Assembly (NCBI RefSeq): GCF_022048975.1
Contig: NZ_JAKMHX010000006.1
Location: forward strand, 1-64,000
Source: Sporosarcina cyprini
GTDB lineage: Bacteria; Bacillota; Bacilli; Bacillales_A; Planococcaceae
Reading direction: 5' to 3'
DNA: 64,000 nt
Shown here: in pieces, positions 43,243-57,301 of the stretch
Position numbering within the stretch: the first letter of the stretch is position 1
Layout of the letters: the number at the start of each line of letters is the position of its first letter
Program-made: the position numbers and the translations under genes
Notes under the pieces: model-generated
The model's input: the letters and a program-made list of their open reading frames with translations, nothing else
Databases searched by the model: none
What the model was told of the DNA's origin: nothing

Positions 43243-44673
43243 TTAGCGTTTATTGATTTCTTCAAGAAGCAGCTTGTTAACAAGCGGTGGATTTGCCTGG
43301 CCTTTTGTCGCCTTCATCACTTGGCCGACAAGGAATCCGACTGCCCGGTCCTTACCATTCTTGTAATCCTCAATGGATTGTTCGTTGGCATCCAGGATTT
43401 CGGTAATGACAGTACGAAGCGTACCTTCATCTGAAATTTGGACAAGCCCTTTTGCTTTAACGATTTCTGCTGCGTCGCCGCCGTTCTCGATCAATTCTTT
43501 AAATACTTTCTTCGCAATTTTAGAAGAGATCGTTCCGTCCGTGATCAATTTGATCATGCTCGCAAGCCCTTCCGGCGTCAAAGCCGTTTCGTGCAATTCT
43601 TTCTGTTCCGCATTCAGATAAGCGGATACTTCACCCATGAGCCAGTTGGAAGCGAGCTTCGCATCAGCTCCTGCTTTTACTGTCGCATCGAAGAAATCAG
43701 ACATTTCCTTCGTCAATGTCAACACGTGTGCATCATACTCTGGCAAGTCGAGTTCTTGTACATATCTTGCCTTACGAGCATCCGGCAATTCTGGAATCTC
43801 TGCGCGGACACGGTCCATCCATTCTTGGTCGATGTGGATTTCCGACAAGTCTGGTTCATTGATGAAACGGTAGTCGTTCGCACTGCCTTTCACACGCATT
43901 AATACGGTTTGGCCAGTCGCTTCGTCATACCGGCGAGTTTCTTGAACAATCTTGCCGCCTGACAGCAAAATCTTCTCTTGGCGCTCTACTTCATTCGCAA
44001 TTCCTCTGCGGACAAAGTTGAATGAGTTCAAGTTTTTCAACTCGGTTTTCGTACCGAACTCTTTTTGGCCAAATGGACGGATTGAAATATTGGCGTCACA
44101 GCGAAGTGATCCTTCTTCCATCCGCACATCCGATACGCCAGTGTATTGAATGATGGCTTTTAATTTTTCTAGGAATGCATACGCTTCTTCTGGAGAGCGG
44201 ATATCTGCTTCCGTTACGATTTCGATTAGAGGCGTGCCTTGTCTGTTCAAATCGACAAGAGAATATCCGCCTTCCGCATGCGTCAGTTTGCCTGCATCTT
44301 CTTCAAGATGGACACGTTCGATGCGAATTTTCTTCTTCTTGCCTTCCACTTCGATTTCAATCCAGCCATTTGATCCGACTGGGCGCTTATCTTGGGAGAT
44401 TTGGAACGCTTTCGGATTGTCCGGATAGAAATAATGTTTCCGGTCAAAGTTCATGACCGGTGCAATCTCACAGTTCAATGCCATGGATGCTTTCATTCCA
44501 TAGTCGATTGCCCGCTTATTCATAGTAGGCAATGTGCCTGGATATGCTAAATCGGTCACATGAATGTTCATGTTCGGGTCTGCACCAAAATGAGCGGGAG
44601 CCGGCGAGAAGATTTTTGTATCAGTTTTCAATTCTACGTGGACTTCAAGTCCGACAATTGTTTCAAAGTTCAT
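43243..44673 (-). CDS. gatB: Aspartyl/glutamyl-tRNA amidotransferase subunit B
   Basis: A 476-residue subunit. It has the N-terminal [34 protein letters not shown] and [10 protein letters not shown] blocks of the kinase-like domain, and a C-terminal YqeY-like helical domain that holds misacylated tRNA. With GatA and GatC it converts Glu-tRNA(Gln), and Asp-tRNA(Asn), to the correct amide. The ATG overlaps the gatA stop by four bases. Confidence 0.96.
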   Translation of the reverse strand: MNFETIVGLEVHVELKTDTKIFSPAPAHFGADPNMNIHVTDLAYPGTLPTMNKRAIDYGMKASMALNCEIAPVMNFDRKHYFYPDNPKAFQISQDKRPVGSNGWIEIEVEGKKKKIRIERVHLEEDAGKLTHAEGGYSLVDLNRQGTPLIEIVTEADIRSPEEAYAFLEKLKAIIQYTGVSDVRMEEGSLRCDANISIRPFGQKEFGTKTELKNLNSFNFVRRGIANEVERQEKILLSGGKIVQETRRYDEATGQTVLMRVKGSANDYRFINEPDLSEIHIDQEWMDRVRAEIPELPDARKARYVQELDLPEYDAHVLTLTKEMSDFFDATVKAGADAKLASNWLMGEVSAYLNAEQKELHETALTPEGLASMIKLITDGTISSKIAKKVFKELIENGGDAAEIVKAKGLVQISDEGTLRTVITEILDANEQSIEDYKNGKDRAVGFLVGQVMKATKGQANPPLVNKLLLEEINKR

Positions 44674-46139
44674 CGGTTTTGTCCCTCCCCAACTAACGGA
44701 GTGCCCGCCTTGAAATCGGACGCTTGCTCAAAGGCATGCGCCACTTTGTAAAGCAATCCTTCTTCGAAGTGGTTTCCGATAAATTGCAATCCGATCGGCA
44801 AACCTTCAGCAGCGCCGCATGGTACTGAGATGGCTGGTACGCCTGCCAGGTTAACCGGTACAGTTAAGATGTCATTCGCATAGAGGGTTAACGGATCAAG
44901 CAACGTTTTTCCAATCTCATATGCTGTTGTAGCACTTGTCGGGCCGACGATGACATCATATTTCTGGAATAATTCCGCGAAATCTTGCGAAATCAAAGAA
45001 CGGACTTTTTGTGCCTTTACATATACGTCTTCGTATTGGTTTGCACTTAAAGCATATGTTCCATATAGAATTCGTTTCTTTACTTCTGGGCCAAACCCTT
45101 CAGAACGGGAACGGAAATAAAGTTCTTCGAGATTTTTCACATTTTCAGGACGGTAGCCGTAACGGATTCCGTCGAATCTTGCCAAGTTGGATGAAGCCTC
45201 GCCGCAAGCGATGACATAATAAGTCGGCGCTCCGTATTTGGCATGCGGCAAATCAACTTCTTCTATCACTGCTCCAAGGGATTCAAGGACTTTCAAGGCG
45301 TCACGGACAGACGCTTTGACCGCTTCGTCCACACCTTCCCCTAAAAATTCTCTTGGAACGGCCACTTTTAAGCCTTTGATATCGCCTGTTAACGCCTTGC
45401 GGTAATCTGGAACTTCTTTTGAAGATGATGAGAAGTCGCGGTGATCATTTCCTGCAATGACGTTAAGGAGCATAGCATTGTCTTCTACGTTGCGTGTCAA
45501 TGGGCCGATTTGATCCAAAGAGGAAGCAAATGCGACAAGTCCATAACGGGATACACGTCCATATGTCGGTTTCATGCCGACTACGCCACAAAATGCAGCT
45601 GGCTGGCGAACAGAGCCGCCTGTGTCAGTACCTAGAGAAAATAGTGCTTCTCCTGATGCAACAGCTGCAGCAGAGCCGCCGGAAGAACCGCCCGGAACAT
45701 AGTTCAGATTCCAAGGATTATGAGTCACTTGGAAAGCGGAGTGTTCCGTCGTGGAACCCATAGCAAATTCATCCATGTTCAATTTGCCCAGGGTAACCAT
45801 TCCAGCCTCTTTTACTCGTTCTACTACGTGTGCATCATAAACTGGCACGAAGTCTTCTAACATTTTACTCGCACAAGTTGTTTTCGTGCCTTTTGTAACG
45901 ATGTTATCTTTAATGCCGATCGGCAATCCAAATAACGGACCGCGTTGCTCCAGCGGGACGTTGTCCAATTGGTCCGCCTGCGCCTTCGCTTCCTGTTCCG
46001 TAACCGTCAAAAATGCTTGTACATCCCCTTCGACAGCCGCAATCCGGCTGAATGCGTCCTCGGTGATTTCTTTGACGGAGACTTCACGATTATGTAATAG
46101 CTGTTGAAGCTCTGTTGCCGTTTTAGAAAATAAGGTCAT
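44670..46139 (-). CDS. gatA: Glutamyl-tRNA amidotransferase subunit A
   Basis: A 489-residue amidase-signature enzyme that frees ammonia from glutamine for the GatB site. The Ser-cisSer-Lys triad is visible in GIKDNI (Lys), the [13 protein letters not shown] block and [10 protein letters not shown]. The start is ATG at 46139, seven bases after GGAGGG. The frame stays open 37 codons further up, but that stretch does not resemble GatA. Confidence 0.96.
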   Translation of the reverse strand: MTLFSKTATELQQLLHNREVSVKEITEDAFSRIAAVEGDVQAFLTVTEQEAKAQADQLDNVPLEQRGPLFGLPIGIKDNIVTKGTKTTCASKMLEDFVPVYDAHVVERVKEAGMVTLGKLNMDEFAMGSTTEHSAFQVTHNPWNLNYVPGGSSGGSAAAVASGEALFSLGTDTGGSVRQPAAFCGVVGMKPTYGRVSRYGLVAFASSLDQIGPLTRNVEDNAMLLNVIAGNDHRDFSSSSKEVPDYRKALTGDIKGLKVAVPREFLGEGVDEAVKASVRDALKVLESLGAVIEEVDLPHAKYGAPTYYVIACGEASSNLARFDGIRYGYRPENVKNLEELYFRSRSEGFGPEVKKRILYGTYALSANQYEDVYVKAQKVRSLISQDFAELFQKYDVIVGPTSATTAYEIGKTLLDPLTLYANDILTVPVNLAGVPAISVPCGAAEGLPIGLQFIGNHFEEGLLYKVAHAFEQASDFKAGTPLVGEGQNR

Positions 46140-46182
46140 CGGTTTCCCTCCTATCAATTGCGCCCTAGCGTGTTCTCGTTTC

Positions 46183-46210
46183 AAAAAGAAAATCAGCAAA
46201 TTCCTGCTGA
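46183..46210 (-). terminator. Terminator-like hairpin between gatC and gatA
   Basis: On the minus strand TCAGCA-GGAATT-TGCTGA is followed by TTTTCTTTTT. The stem is only six base pairs. It lies in an unusually long 215-base gap inside an otherwise tight operon and may attenuate or be bypassed by a second promoter. Confidence 0.4.
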
Positions 46211-46354
46211 TACTATACTGCAGAGCAGCACTCCTTTTGATTTGGAACATTTTTCGCTGCAGGCTTTAGACCGACCTTAAGTCAGCCATCCAGGTACCTG
46301 CAATTATTTGCAAGCTTCCCAGCGTTCGTTTTACTTACAAGCCATTTATCAGAG

Positions 46355-46648
46355 TCATGAAAGGATATTCGGAACTTTAATCATTCCATCTTCATGTTCC
46401 TTCACGCTGGCCAACATTTCGTCTCGATTTAAAATATCTGTCGGAACGTCTTCGCGAAGAACATTCACCTGATGAAGCGGATGTGTCATTGGCTGAACAT
46501 TCGCCGTATCAACTTCTTCAAATCTTTCCGCGAACTTGTCCAATTCACTTAACTGGTCAGCGTATTGCTCGGCTTCTTCATCAGTGAACGCGATCCGTGC
46601 AAAATTTGCGAAATAATAAACGTCATCTTTTGTAAATTGGTGAGTCAT
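46355..46648 (-). CDS. gatC: Glutamyl-tRNA amidotransferase subunit C
   Basis: A 97-residue subunit: VYYFANFARIAFTDEE at the N-terminus, LDKFAERFEEVDTANVQPMTHP in the middle and the conserved LREDVP followed by a short tail. It wraps around GatA and contacts GatB. It is the first gene of gatCAB, with GGAGGCGAGC just before the ATG. A gap of 215 bases separates it from gatA. Confidence 0.95.
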   Translation of the reverse strand: MTHQFTKDDVYYFANFARIAFTDEEAEQYADQLSELDKFAERFEEVDTANVQPMTHPLHQVNVLREDVPTDILNRDEMLASVKEHEDGMIKVPNILS

Positions 46649-46670
46649 TTGCTCGCCTCCTCTGTATCAT

Positions 46671-46699
46671 ATTGTACGATTAATCTTATCACCTAACAA
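46671..46699 (-). promoter_or_regulatory. Promoter of gatCAB
   Basis: On the minus strand TTGTTA, 17 bases, TACAAT, 22 bases upstream of the gatC ATG. Confidence 0.65.
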
Positions 46700-46798
46700 C
46701 TTCGTTGAAAAGCGGCTCCTTATTAGTGTAACCGAATTTCGCAGGAGTCGTACAAGCTGTTGAAATTATTTCGATCATTCATTGCAAAATAAGAATGA

Positions 46799-46821
46799 GG
46801 ATGGTGCATGTCACACCATCC
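46799..46821. terminator. Weak terminator between camS and gatC
   Basis: GGATGGTG and CACCATCC enclose a 7-base loop, with A/T-rich flanks but no clean U run. Together with 46822-46924 it is all I see in the camS-gatC gap. Confidence 0.4.
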
Positions 46822-46924
46822 GCAAAAGTAAATGATCCCTTTTGAACAGCGCAGCAATTAAAAAGATTGTCTAGCACTCGTTCAAATGTTTCTCAAGGCT
46901 GTCGCAGAAGGACAACCTCAAAGG

Positions 46925-48052
46925 TCAATACCCATAAATATGAACAAACGGTTCTTCCCCTGCATTCTTAACGATTAAGGCCTCTGGGCCATTCACCGAT
47001 GTGATACTCACTTCTACATTCAGGTTCGCGAAATATGAATTGACGAGCGAGGTCAAATATTGAGTGAAACCGATTGTTTCGCTCGTTCCGAAAAATTGAA
47101 TCGGAACTTCAATTCGCAGTGATTCATATTGGTCATCGCGAAAATGCGCTGTCCCAATCACGTTGACAAAGCTAGGAAAATACTTATCAATATCCTGTTT
47201 GAATTTGCTGAAGTCATTATTGATATCCCGATAATTCGTGAGGGATGACGGCGCAGGAAGTGTGACATACTTTTCGTTCACTTCTTTCCACCCGGAAGCG
47301 GCTGTTTTCCCTTTATCCGCATATGCAGTCGCAAAGTATGTGCCGGGGACGATCGAACTTCTGCTTTCCTGCTTGAATAACCCTATGACAATCGGAATGT
47401 CCGAAAGCCCTTCTTTCGCCCGTAATCGGCTGACAATCTCATCGGCCATTTTCATGCCTTCCTTTTGCAATTTGTCATCCGGGATGCGGGTTTCTGTGCC
47501 ATCCCTAGAGTAATAAATTGAATTAAGGGCCAGGCCGATTGAAATTCCGGAGAGGCGGACCTTATTTTCTCCAGTTTTTTGCAAATAATTCTGCTCTACA
47601 ATATGTGCTAAATAAATCGGTGCCTGTTCAGCTACTTCCTCCGCACTGGCTCCTTTTGGTGCACCCGCAGGATTCAGCCCCTCTTCGTTGTCACTTTTAC
47701 GGGCCAGCCATTTGCCGGCCGTCTGTTTATCGATGTATTGGCCTTCTTGAAAGAAGTACTTGTCCGTGTCGAAATGCCGTGCGGATAGGCGCAGCAAGCC
47801 CTCCTCTGCTTCTTTCATATCGTATTTCGTGTGCAGATTGTTGACAACCATTCCGCGGCTGGCACTTTGTTTAAAGGGCACGAATGTCCTATAAAATTCA
47901 TCCTTCAACTGAACATCCGGAATGATGACAGTTTCTTGCGCCTTCTCTTCATTCTCCTGGATGACCTCATCCTTTTCCGGTGCAAATGAAGGAAGGCAGC
48001 CTCCGAGGAAGAGCACGGCGGCTACTCCTGGTGCTACCCATATCCTTTTCAT
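46925..48052 (-). CDS. camS: CamS-family lipoprotein
   Basis: A 375-residue lipoprotein with a signal peptide and lipobox FLGGC (Cys19), then a domain that matches the CamS/YerH family. In enterococci and staphylococci its processed signal peptide is a sex-pheromone-like peptide; in bacilli the role is unclear. It follows ligA by six bases, so it is part of the pcrB-pcrA-ligA-camS operon. Confidence 0.92.
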   Translation of the reverse strand: MKRIWVAPGVAAVLFLGGCLPSFAPEKDEVIQENEEKAQETVIIPDVQLKDEFYRTFVPFKQSASRGMVVNNLHTKYDMKEAEEGLLRLSARHFDTDKYFFQEGQYIDKQTAGKWLARKSDNEEGLNPAGAPKGASAEEVAEQAPIYLAHIVEQNYLQKTGENKVRLSGISIGLALNSIYYSRDGTETRIPDDKLQKEGMKMADEIVSRLRAKEGLSDIPIVIGLFKQESRSSIVPGTYFATAYADKGKTAASGWKEVNEKYVTLPAPSSLTNYRDINNDFSKFKQDIDKYFPSFVNVIGTAHFRDDQYESLRIEVPIQFFGTSETIGFTQYLTSLVNSYFANLNVEVSITSVNGPEALIVKNAGEEPFVHIYGY

Positions 48053-48058
48053 TACGTA

Positions 48059-52325
<4,267 letters not shown>

Positions 52326-52372
52326 TTCATCCACACCTTTCGAGGAACATCTGTTCTTCATTATACACCGTT

Positions 52373-53071
52373 TTATCCTTCATGGGGCGTTTTCTTGACA
52401 GCTTCCACTGTCTCGAGTGCAGCCTCCAAGTTTTCGTAGAGTACATTGCCAACGATAACCGTATGAGCGTATGCAGCCATTTGGCGTGCCTGTTCTGCAT
52501 TTTTAATCCCGCCGCCGTAAAACAGCCGGGTCGATTCCAGAATCCGGGAGACAGAACGCACCACGTCCGGATCTCCGAAAGTTCCGCTATATTCCAAATA
52601 AAAGACTGGCATATGAAAGAGATGCTCCGCCATGCGGGCATACGCAATGACATCGTCCTCATCCGGAATCGCAGAGACCCCTGTCAGCTCAGCTGCTTTG
52701 CATTCAGGATTCATGATACAGTAGCCTTCTGTCAGGATCTCATCCCAATTCATCATGTGGCCATATTCGCGCAACGCCGCATGATGAATGCCATTGATCC
52801 ATTCCGCTTTCGTGGAGTTCAGCACAGTGGGGATGAAATAATAATCAAATCCTGGGGTTACTGAATCGACCGTCGACACTTCAAGTGCGACAGGAACAGA
52901 ATAGCGCCTGATTCTTGCGAGCAAATCCAGCACATTCTCCAATGTCACATGATCGGTGCCCCCGACAATAAGACCGTCTGTACCTGATTCCGCAATCCGC
53001 TCCAATTGTTCGTCTGTCACTGATTTCGCAGGATCCAGCTTAAAGGCATGTCGCCAAGTTCTATAATCCAT
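52373..53071 (-). CDS. pcrB: Heptaprenylglyceryl phosphate synthase
   Basis: A 232-residue TIM-barrel enzyme (KLDPAKS near the N-terminus, [26 protein letters not shown] for phosphate binding). It joins heptaprenyl diphosphate to glycerol-1-phosphate in Bacillales. The start is ATG at 53071, six bases after AAGGTGG. It heads the pcrB-pcrA-ligA-camS operon. Confidence 0.95.
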   Translation of the reverse strand: MDYRTWRHAFKLDPAKSVTDEQLERIAESGTDGLIVGGTDHVTLENVLDLLARIRRYSVPVALEVSTVDSVTPGFDYYFIPTVLNSTKAEWINGIHHAALREYGHMMNWDEILTEGYCIMNPECKAAELTGVSAIPDEDDVIAYARMAEHLFHMPVFYLEYSGTFGDPDVVRSVSRILESTRLFYGGGIKNAEQARQMAAYAHTVIVGNVLYENLEAALETVEAVKKTPHEG

Positions 53072-53119
53072 GTTCAACCACCTTGTCCCTATTATGTACG
53101 TTCTTTTAGTATACCAAAA

Positions 53120-53149
53120 AAAAGGACGGAATCCTCGCTCCGTCCTTTC
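53120..53149 (-). terminator. Terminator of yerC
   Basis: The stem AAAGGACGGA/TCCGTCCTTT around ATCCTCGC is followed by TTTTTTTTGG on the minus strand. Confidence 0.9.
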
Positions 53150-53180
53150 AAAAAATGTTATTCAGTTGATGTGCCTTGCC

Positions 53181-53501
53181 TTATTTACCGCTTTCGTTGC
53201 CCTCTTCCAATTCAGGATACAGGCGTCCCAAAACCGTATTGTAGCCGTCCGACCCATAATCGACACAGCGTCGAACTCTGGAAATGGTTGCAGTGCTCGC
53301 TCCCGTTTCACTTTGAATCCGTTCATAGGTTCTTTTCAGCTTCAGCATATGAGCCACTTCCAGACGCTGCGCCATTGACTGAATTTCACTCATTGTACAG
53401 AGATCATCGAAAAAGGAGTAGCATTCTTCTAGATCCTTCAGTTCCAAAATCGCCTTGAACAGCTGGTCTGTCTGTGGACCGCGTATTTTATCGATTTGCA
53501 A
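53181..53501 (-). CDS. yerC: YerC/YecD-family TrpR-related protein
   Basis: A 106-residue helix-turn-helix protein of the TrpR superfamily: LCTMSEIQSMAQRLEVAHML and then TGASTATISRVRRCVDYGSDGY. Its regulon is not known. The start is TTG at 53501, five bases after GGGGGAG. Confidence 0.88.
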   Translation of the reverse strand: MQIDKIRGPQTDQLFKAILELKDLEECYSFFDDLCTMSEIQSMAQRLEVAHMLKLKRTYERIQSETGASTATISRVRRCVDYGSDGYNTVLGRLYPELEEGNESGK

Positions 53502-53558
53502 ATTGTCTCCCCCGTTTCAATCGATTTTTTTCTGTGCCATAATCCATAAGCGATCTGC

Positions 53559-54650
53559 TTAGGGCGTATAGGTGACAGCTTTTGCAATTCCCGATGTAGT
53601 TGGAACGATATTAATCCATGTTTTACCCGGTACCAATTCAACAGGCACCCCATTCTCAACAGGTGTCAGGAAGCCGTCAATATTCTTCCATTCAATCTCT
53701 TTCACGATCCCCGCTTGGAATAAAATCGCTTTGCCGCCCGCTTCCAAATCGACCGCCTGTCTTCCGACACTGTCAATTGTCCGATGCGGCGCTTCGAATA
53801 CGAGGACATTGGATACTTCAACTTGCTCGCCATTTTCCTTATCAATCGTAACGGTCCCTTTTACAGAACGTTTATACGTCTCCTCTTCAGGCTGGTACGT
53901 AAAGGTGCTGATAAAGTCCTGATTGGTACTGAAACGCACGACAAGTTCCGATGCGGTATCTCCTATTTTAGCACTTTCAATGGAATCATGAAACGCAAGG
54001 GACGGCATCTTCTCGATGGATTCATGCCCGCTCATTTTATCCATGGCCTCTACAATATGCTCCCCTGATATATAGGAATTGTGCGGCGCACGCCGTTCCT
54101 TTGATCGTTTGAACAGCGTTCCATCATACTGCATGCCATTCACATGATCGACATAACGGCTGCTCAGCAGTTTTTGCGCGTCAGGACTATAACCATGCGC
54201 AATATAGAAAGCGTCCATCCCTTTCGCCATGTAAATGAAATAATCACGTGCGCTGCGGATCGGCCCGACCTGCTCCGGCAATTCACTTTGGAACAAAGCA
54301 AGATACCTTGTGACATTTCCTTCTGCCAAGAATTCAAAAATCATATCCGCTTCGCTGATTCCTGATTGCGGCCTTGCAAGCGGATGGTTGTTGATCGTTG
54401 CCAATATAGGACGGCGCCATTGCTTTTCTTCCTGCAATTCACCAGTAAACGGAGATTGGTACAGCAAGGCTCCTTCCGCATCCTCTTCCGGCTCTTCAAC
54501 CGGATCCTCTTCCTGAATCACTTCTTCTTCCACATCGCTTGGTTCTGGCTGCTCCGCTTCTACTTTATCTTTTTTTGAGCAAGCGGAGACAATCAACAGC
54601 ATGAAAGCCGCCATGAACAACAGCCATATTCTCTTTTTCCCTTTCATCAT
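53559..54650 (-). CDS. yerB: DUF3048 lipoprotein YerB
   Basis: A 363-residue lipoprotein: lipobox LIVSAC (Cys24), an acidic Glu/Pro-rich linker (about 33-60), then the DUF3048 domain with TINNHPLARPQSGISEAD and GPIRSARDYFIYMA. The function is unknown to me. AGGGGGCA precedes the first of two adjacent ATGs. Confidence 0.88.
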   Translation of the reverse strand: MMKGKKRIWLLFMAAFMLLIVSACSKKDKVEAEQPEPSDVEEEVIQEEDPVEEPEEDAEGALLYQSPFTGELQEEKQWRRPILATINNHPLARPQSGISEADMIFEFLAEGNVTRYLALFQSELPEQVGPIRSARDYFIYMAKGMDAFYIAHGYSPDAQKLLSSRYVDHVNGMQYDGTLFKRSKERRAPHNSYISGEHIVEAMDKMSGHESIEKMPSLAFHDSIESAKIGDTASELVVRFSTNQDFISTFTYQPEEETYKRSVKGTVTIDKENGEQVEVSNVLVFEAPHRTIDSVGRQAVDLEAGGKAILFQAGIVKEIEWKNIDGFLTPVENGVPVELVPGKTWINIVPTTSGIAKAVTYTP

Positions 54651-54656
54651 TGCCCC

Positions 54657-56378
54657 CTATCTTCCGGTCGCCGGAAAGATCACTTTATTTTTCAATACAT
54701 TGAATAACCCGTTTTGCGTCACCCTGACATATGGCAAATGGGTCGATTGCAAAAATAGGAATGTATACACTGCATCCCCGAAACTATAGCCCCGCTCTGC
54801 AAGTGCCTCTTTCAATTCTTTCTCTTGGCTGATCAACACGTCTACATTCTCTGCAGATAACCCTCCGCCGATAGGCAGTGGAATGGATGCGGCAACTTGT
54901 CCATCTTCGATGAGCACCATGCCGCCTCCCATCTTCTTCATCTCCATAAATGCCTGTAACATGGCTTGCTTGTCCTTCCCGATCAGGATGATATCCCCTG
55001 TGTTCGAATAAGAAGAAGCCATTCCTTGGATGCGTGTAGCAAACCCTTTTATGAGCGTATTAACACGCCATTCACCTTGTCGGTCGACTAACATCAGGAA
55101 GCTTTCATCGTTGCCTGAAGCTAAAACATCTGCAGCGACATCCAGATTTGATTCATACGGTTTGGTGATGACATCGTTTACCATTTCTATGCCGACTTGC
55201 GGAAACTCCGCAAAATCTTCTTCCGTCAAATCAAATGATGGATTGAATTCAGGAATGATCGACCAGTCCACTTTGTTGAAGCTGCACATCGGTTGGTTGT
55301 CACGAAGGAGCCAAACGCCCTTGGACAACACATCGGTCGGAACCGGATTCGTTTCCTCTTCAAGAAAATTCAACGTTGCATACCTGCCTGTCGCAATAAC
55401 TCCCTGGATATCATCGATTCCGTAATAGCGGGCGACATTATAGGAAGCCATTAAATAGGCATCAACCGGGGAAACCCCCGCATCAAGCGCTGCCTGTATG
55501 CACTTGTCCATCACGCCATCCACATGGAACGATGGAGTAGACCCGTCTGTCGTCATCATTAAGTGATCGAATACATCCCATTCTGCTGCCACAATATCAC
55601 GCAGCATGACAGGAAGATCCGGACGAATCGAGGAATGGCGAAGCGTCACGGCATACCCTTGCAGTAAACGCCGTTCCACTTCCTCGGCTGTCATTGCTTC
55701 ATGATCGCCATCTGTACCGAGCAGCTTCATGCGGGCTAATGTCCTGTCCGAAGCGCCTGGGAAATGGCCTTCGACTTTTTTCCCTGCCTGTTTGGCGGCA
55801 CCCATTGCTTCCAGCATCGCTTGGTCCCCATTGAGCAATCGAGGCCACCCAGTCAATTCCCCACCCATGAGGACATCTTTTCGTGCAATCCATTCCTTTA
55901 TATCATGTATGTTGAAAATCTCTTTTTCATGACGCAGCACAGTTTGCGAATCAAAACGGGCCCACCAGTAAAACGTAAACGGCAGCTCGTTTAATTGGTC
56001 CAAAACCTTGAAAGCCTTTTCATTGCCGAGCATCATGAAAAAAGTCAAATTGTCCGCCAGGAACGTTGTAGTCCCTAGCCGGCCTGCATATTGGGCAAAT
56101 GTTTCCGGATTGTAAAGCTGGAACGGATGGACGTGAGGCTCAATATAACCGGGCACGATTCGTTTTCCTGTAGCGTCGACGATTTCTGTCCCTTCGAGTT
56201 GGACAGGCATTTTCGATCCCGTGTAAATAATTCGGTCCCCTGCGATCCAAATATTGCCGGTCACCCATTTTTTAACGATTGAATGCAAATAGATTGCGTT
56301 CTGAATGACCAGTGTCGGCGCCTTTTTGCCATCAATAATTTCAATCTGTTCAAAGATTTCTTTTTGGTTCCACATCAT
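54657..56378 (-). CDS. yerA: Adenine deaminase-like amidohydrolase YerA
   Basis: A 573-residue metal-dependent hydrolase of the adenine-deaminase type: PGYIEPHVHP (HxH metal site), EGHFPG, RHSSIRPD, MTTDGSTP, and an adenine-deaminase C-terminal domain. It is a paralogue of AdeC; the substrate is not proven. The start is ATG at 56378, after AGGGGACCAGC. It is followed by yerB after six bases. Confidence 0.9.
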   Translation of the reverse strand: MMWNQKEIFEQIEIIDGKKAPTLVIQNAIYLHSIVKKWVTGNIWIAGDRIIYTGSKMPVQLEGTEIVDATGKRIVPGYIEPHVHPFQLYNPETFAQYAGRLGTTTFLADNLTFFMMLGNEKAFKVLDQLNELPFTFYWWARFDSQTVLRHEKEIFNIHDIKEWIARKDVLMGGELTGWPRLLNGDQAMLEAMGAAKQAGKKVEGHFPGASDRTLARMKLLGTDGDHEAMTAEEVERRLLQGYAVTLRHSSIRPDLPVMLRDIVAAEWDVFDHLMMTTDGSTPSFHVDGVMDKCIQAALDAGVSPVDAYLMASYNVARYYGIDDIQGVIATGRYATLNFLEEETNPVPTDVLSKGVWLLRDNQPMCSFNKVDWSIIPEFNPSFDLTEEDFAEFPQVGIEMVNDVITKPYESNLDVAADVLASGNDESFLMLVDRQGEWRVNTLIKGFATRIQGMASSYSNTGDIILIGKDKQAMLQAFMEMKKMGGGMVLIEDGQVAASIPLPIGGGLSAENVDVLISQEKELKEALAERGYSFGDAVYTFLFLQSTHLPYVRVTQNGLFNVLKNKVIFPATGR

Positions 56379-56548
56379 GCTGGTCCCCTTTTTCAAAATA
56401 GTGCTGTTTTTATCGTAGCATAGCAGTCTCTTGAAACATAGAGCGTTCTTGTATTTATTCTAGAAATTTGAAGGAAATGGGAGACTCGGGGCGAAGTGTA
56501 CTAGACTGGCAAACGCCGGACTTATGAAAGCAAAGGAGTAGGAGACAG

Positions 56549-57235
56549 ATGGAATTCAACCATGAAATGGCTACCGAATATGACCGGGGCATCCGCAGAA
56601 CCTTCCCCGCCTATGAGGCCATGTTTAAAATGACCCGAGCCTACTTGTATCATGCAGTCGGACCTGATGCTGAAATCCTCCTCGCTGGAGCAGGCGGAGG
56701 CAATGAACTGGAGTTCTTTGGCCCGCCGCATCCGAATTGGCGCTTCACAGCCGTCGATCCTTCCCGAGATATGCTCGAACTGGCAGCTCGCAAAGCAACA
56801 GCTCTCGGTCTCTCTGAACGCATTCGCTTTGTCGAAGGGACAGTGGATAACGTAAAGGATTTTAAACTTTTCGATGCAGCGACCTGTCTGCTTGTCCTTC
56901 ATTTTATTCAGGATGAACAGGAAAAAGAAGAGTTGCTCCGATCTATACGGAAACGGTTAAAGCCCGGGGCGCCTTTCATCTTGGCTGCCATGTACCGGCA
57001 AGGACCTGTTGACGAGTTCGACAGACTGGTGAATCTTTGGAAGGTATATTGGCTGGAGACGACCGGACTATCGAAAGAAGAAGTCGATAAGATGGAGGAA
57101 AGTGTACGGTCTCTCTCCTTTCTTACAGAAGAGGCAATGAGGGATTTATTACATAAAACAGGATTCAGCACACCGACAAAGTTTTTGCAGAATACTTTCT
57201 TCGGCTGCTGGATATGCCATGCTGGCCAGGCCTGA
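56549..57235 (+). CDS. Class I SAM-dependent methyltransferase
   Basis: A 228-residue Rossmann-fold methyltransferase: ILLAGAGGGNELEFF (motif I, about 43-57), FTAVDPSRDMLELAA, FDAATCLLVLHFI and LKPGAPFILAAM. The target is unknown. It lies 66 bases before the ger operon in the same direction and may be co-transcribed. The RBS is AAGGAGTAGGAG. Confidence 0.88.
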   Translation: MEFNHEMATEYDRGIRRTFPAYEAMFKMTRAYLYHAVGPDAEILLAGAGGGNELEFFGPPHPNWRFTAVDPSRDMLELAARKATALGLSERIRFVEGTVDNVKDFKLFDAATCLLVLHFIQDEQEKEELLRSIRKRLKPGAPFILAAMYRQGPVDEFDRLVNLWKVYWLETTGLSKEEVDKMEESVRSLSFLTEEAMRDLLHKTGFSTPTKFLQNTFFGCWICHAGQA

Positions 57236-57268
57236 AAGGAATGATTTGCGAATAAATGGATACCCTAC

Positions 57269-57285
57269 CTAACAGCACCTGTTAG
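57269..57285 (+). other. Small hairpin before gerA
   Basis: CTAACAG-CAC-CTGTTAG, a perfect 7-base stem 17 bases upstream of the gerA ATG. No sigma-G promoter was identified with confidence. Confidence 0.3.
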
Positions 57286-57301
57286 ATGGGAGTGAAGGAA
57301 A

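Noticed and set aside
46140..46250. Longer GatA starting at 46250
   Set aside because: The extra 37 codons do not resemble GatA, while the ATG at 46139 has a strong ribosome binding site and gives the usual length.
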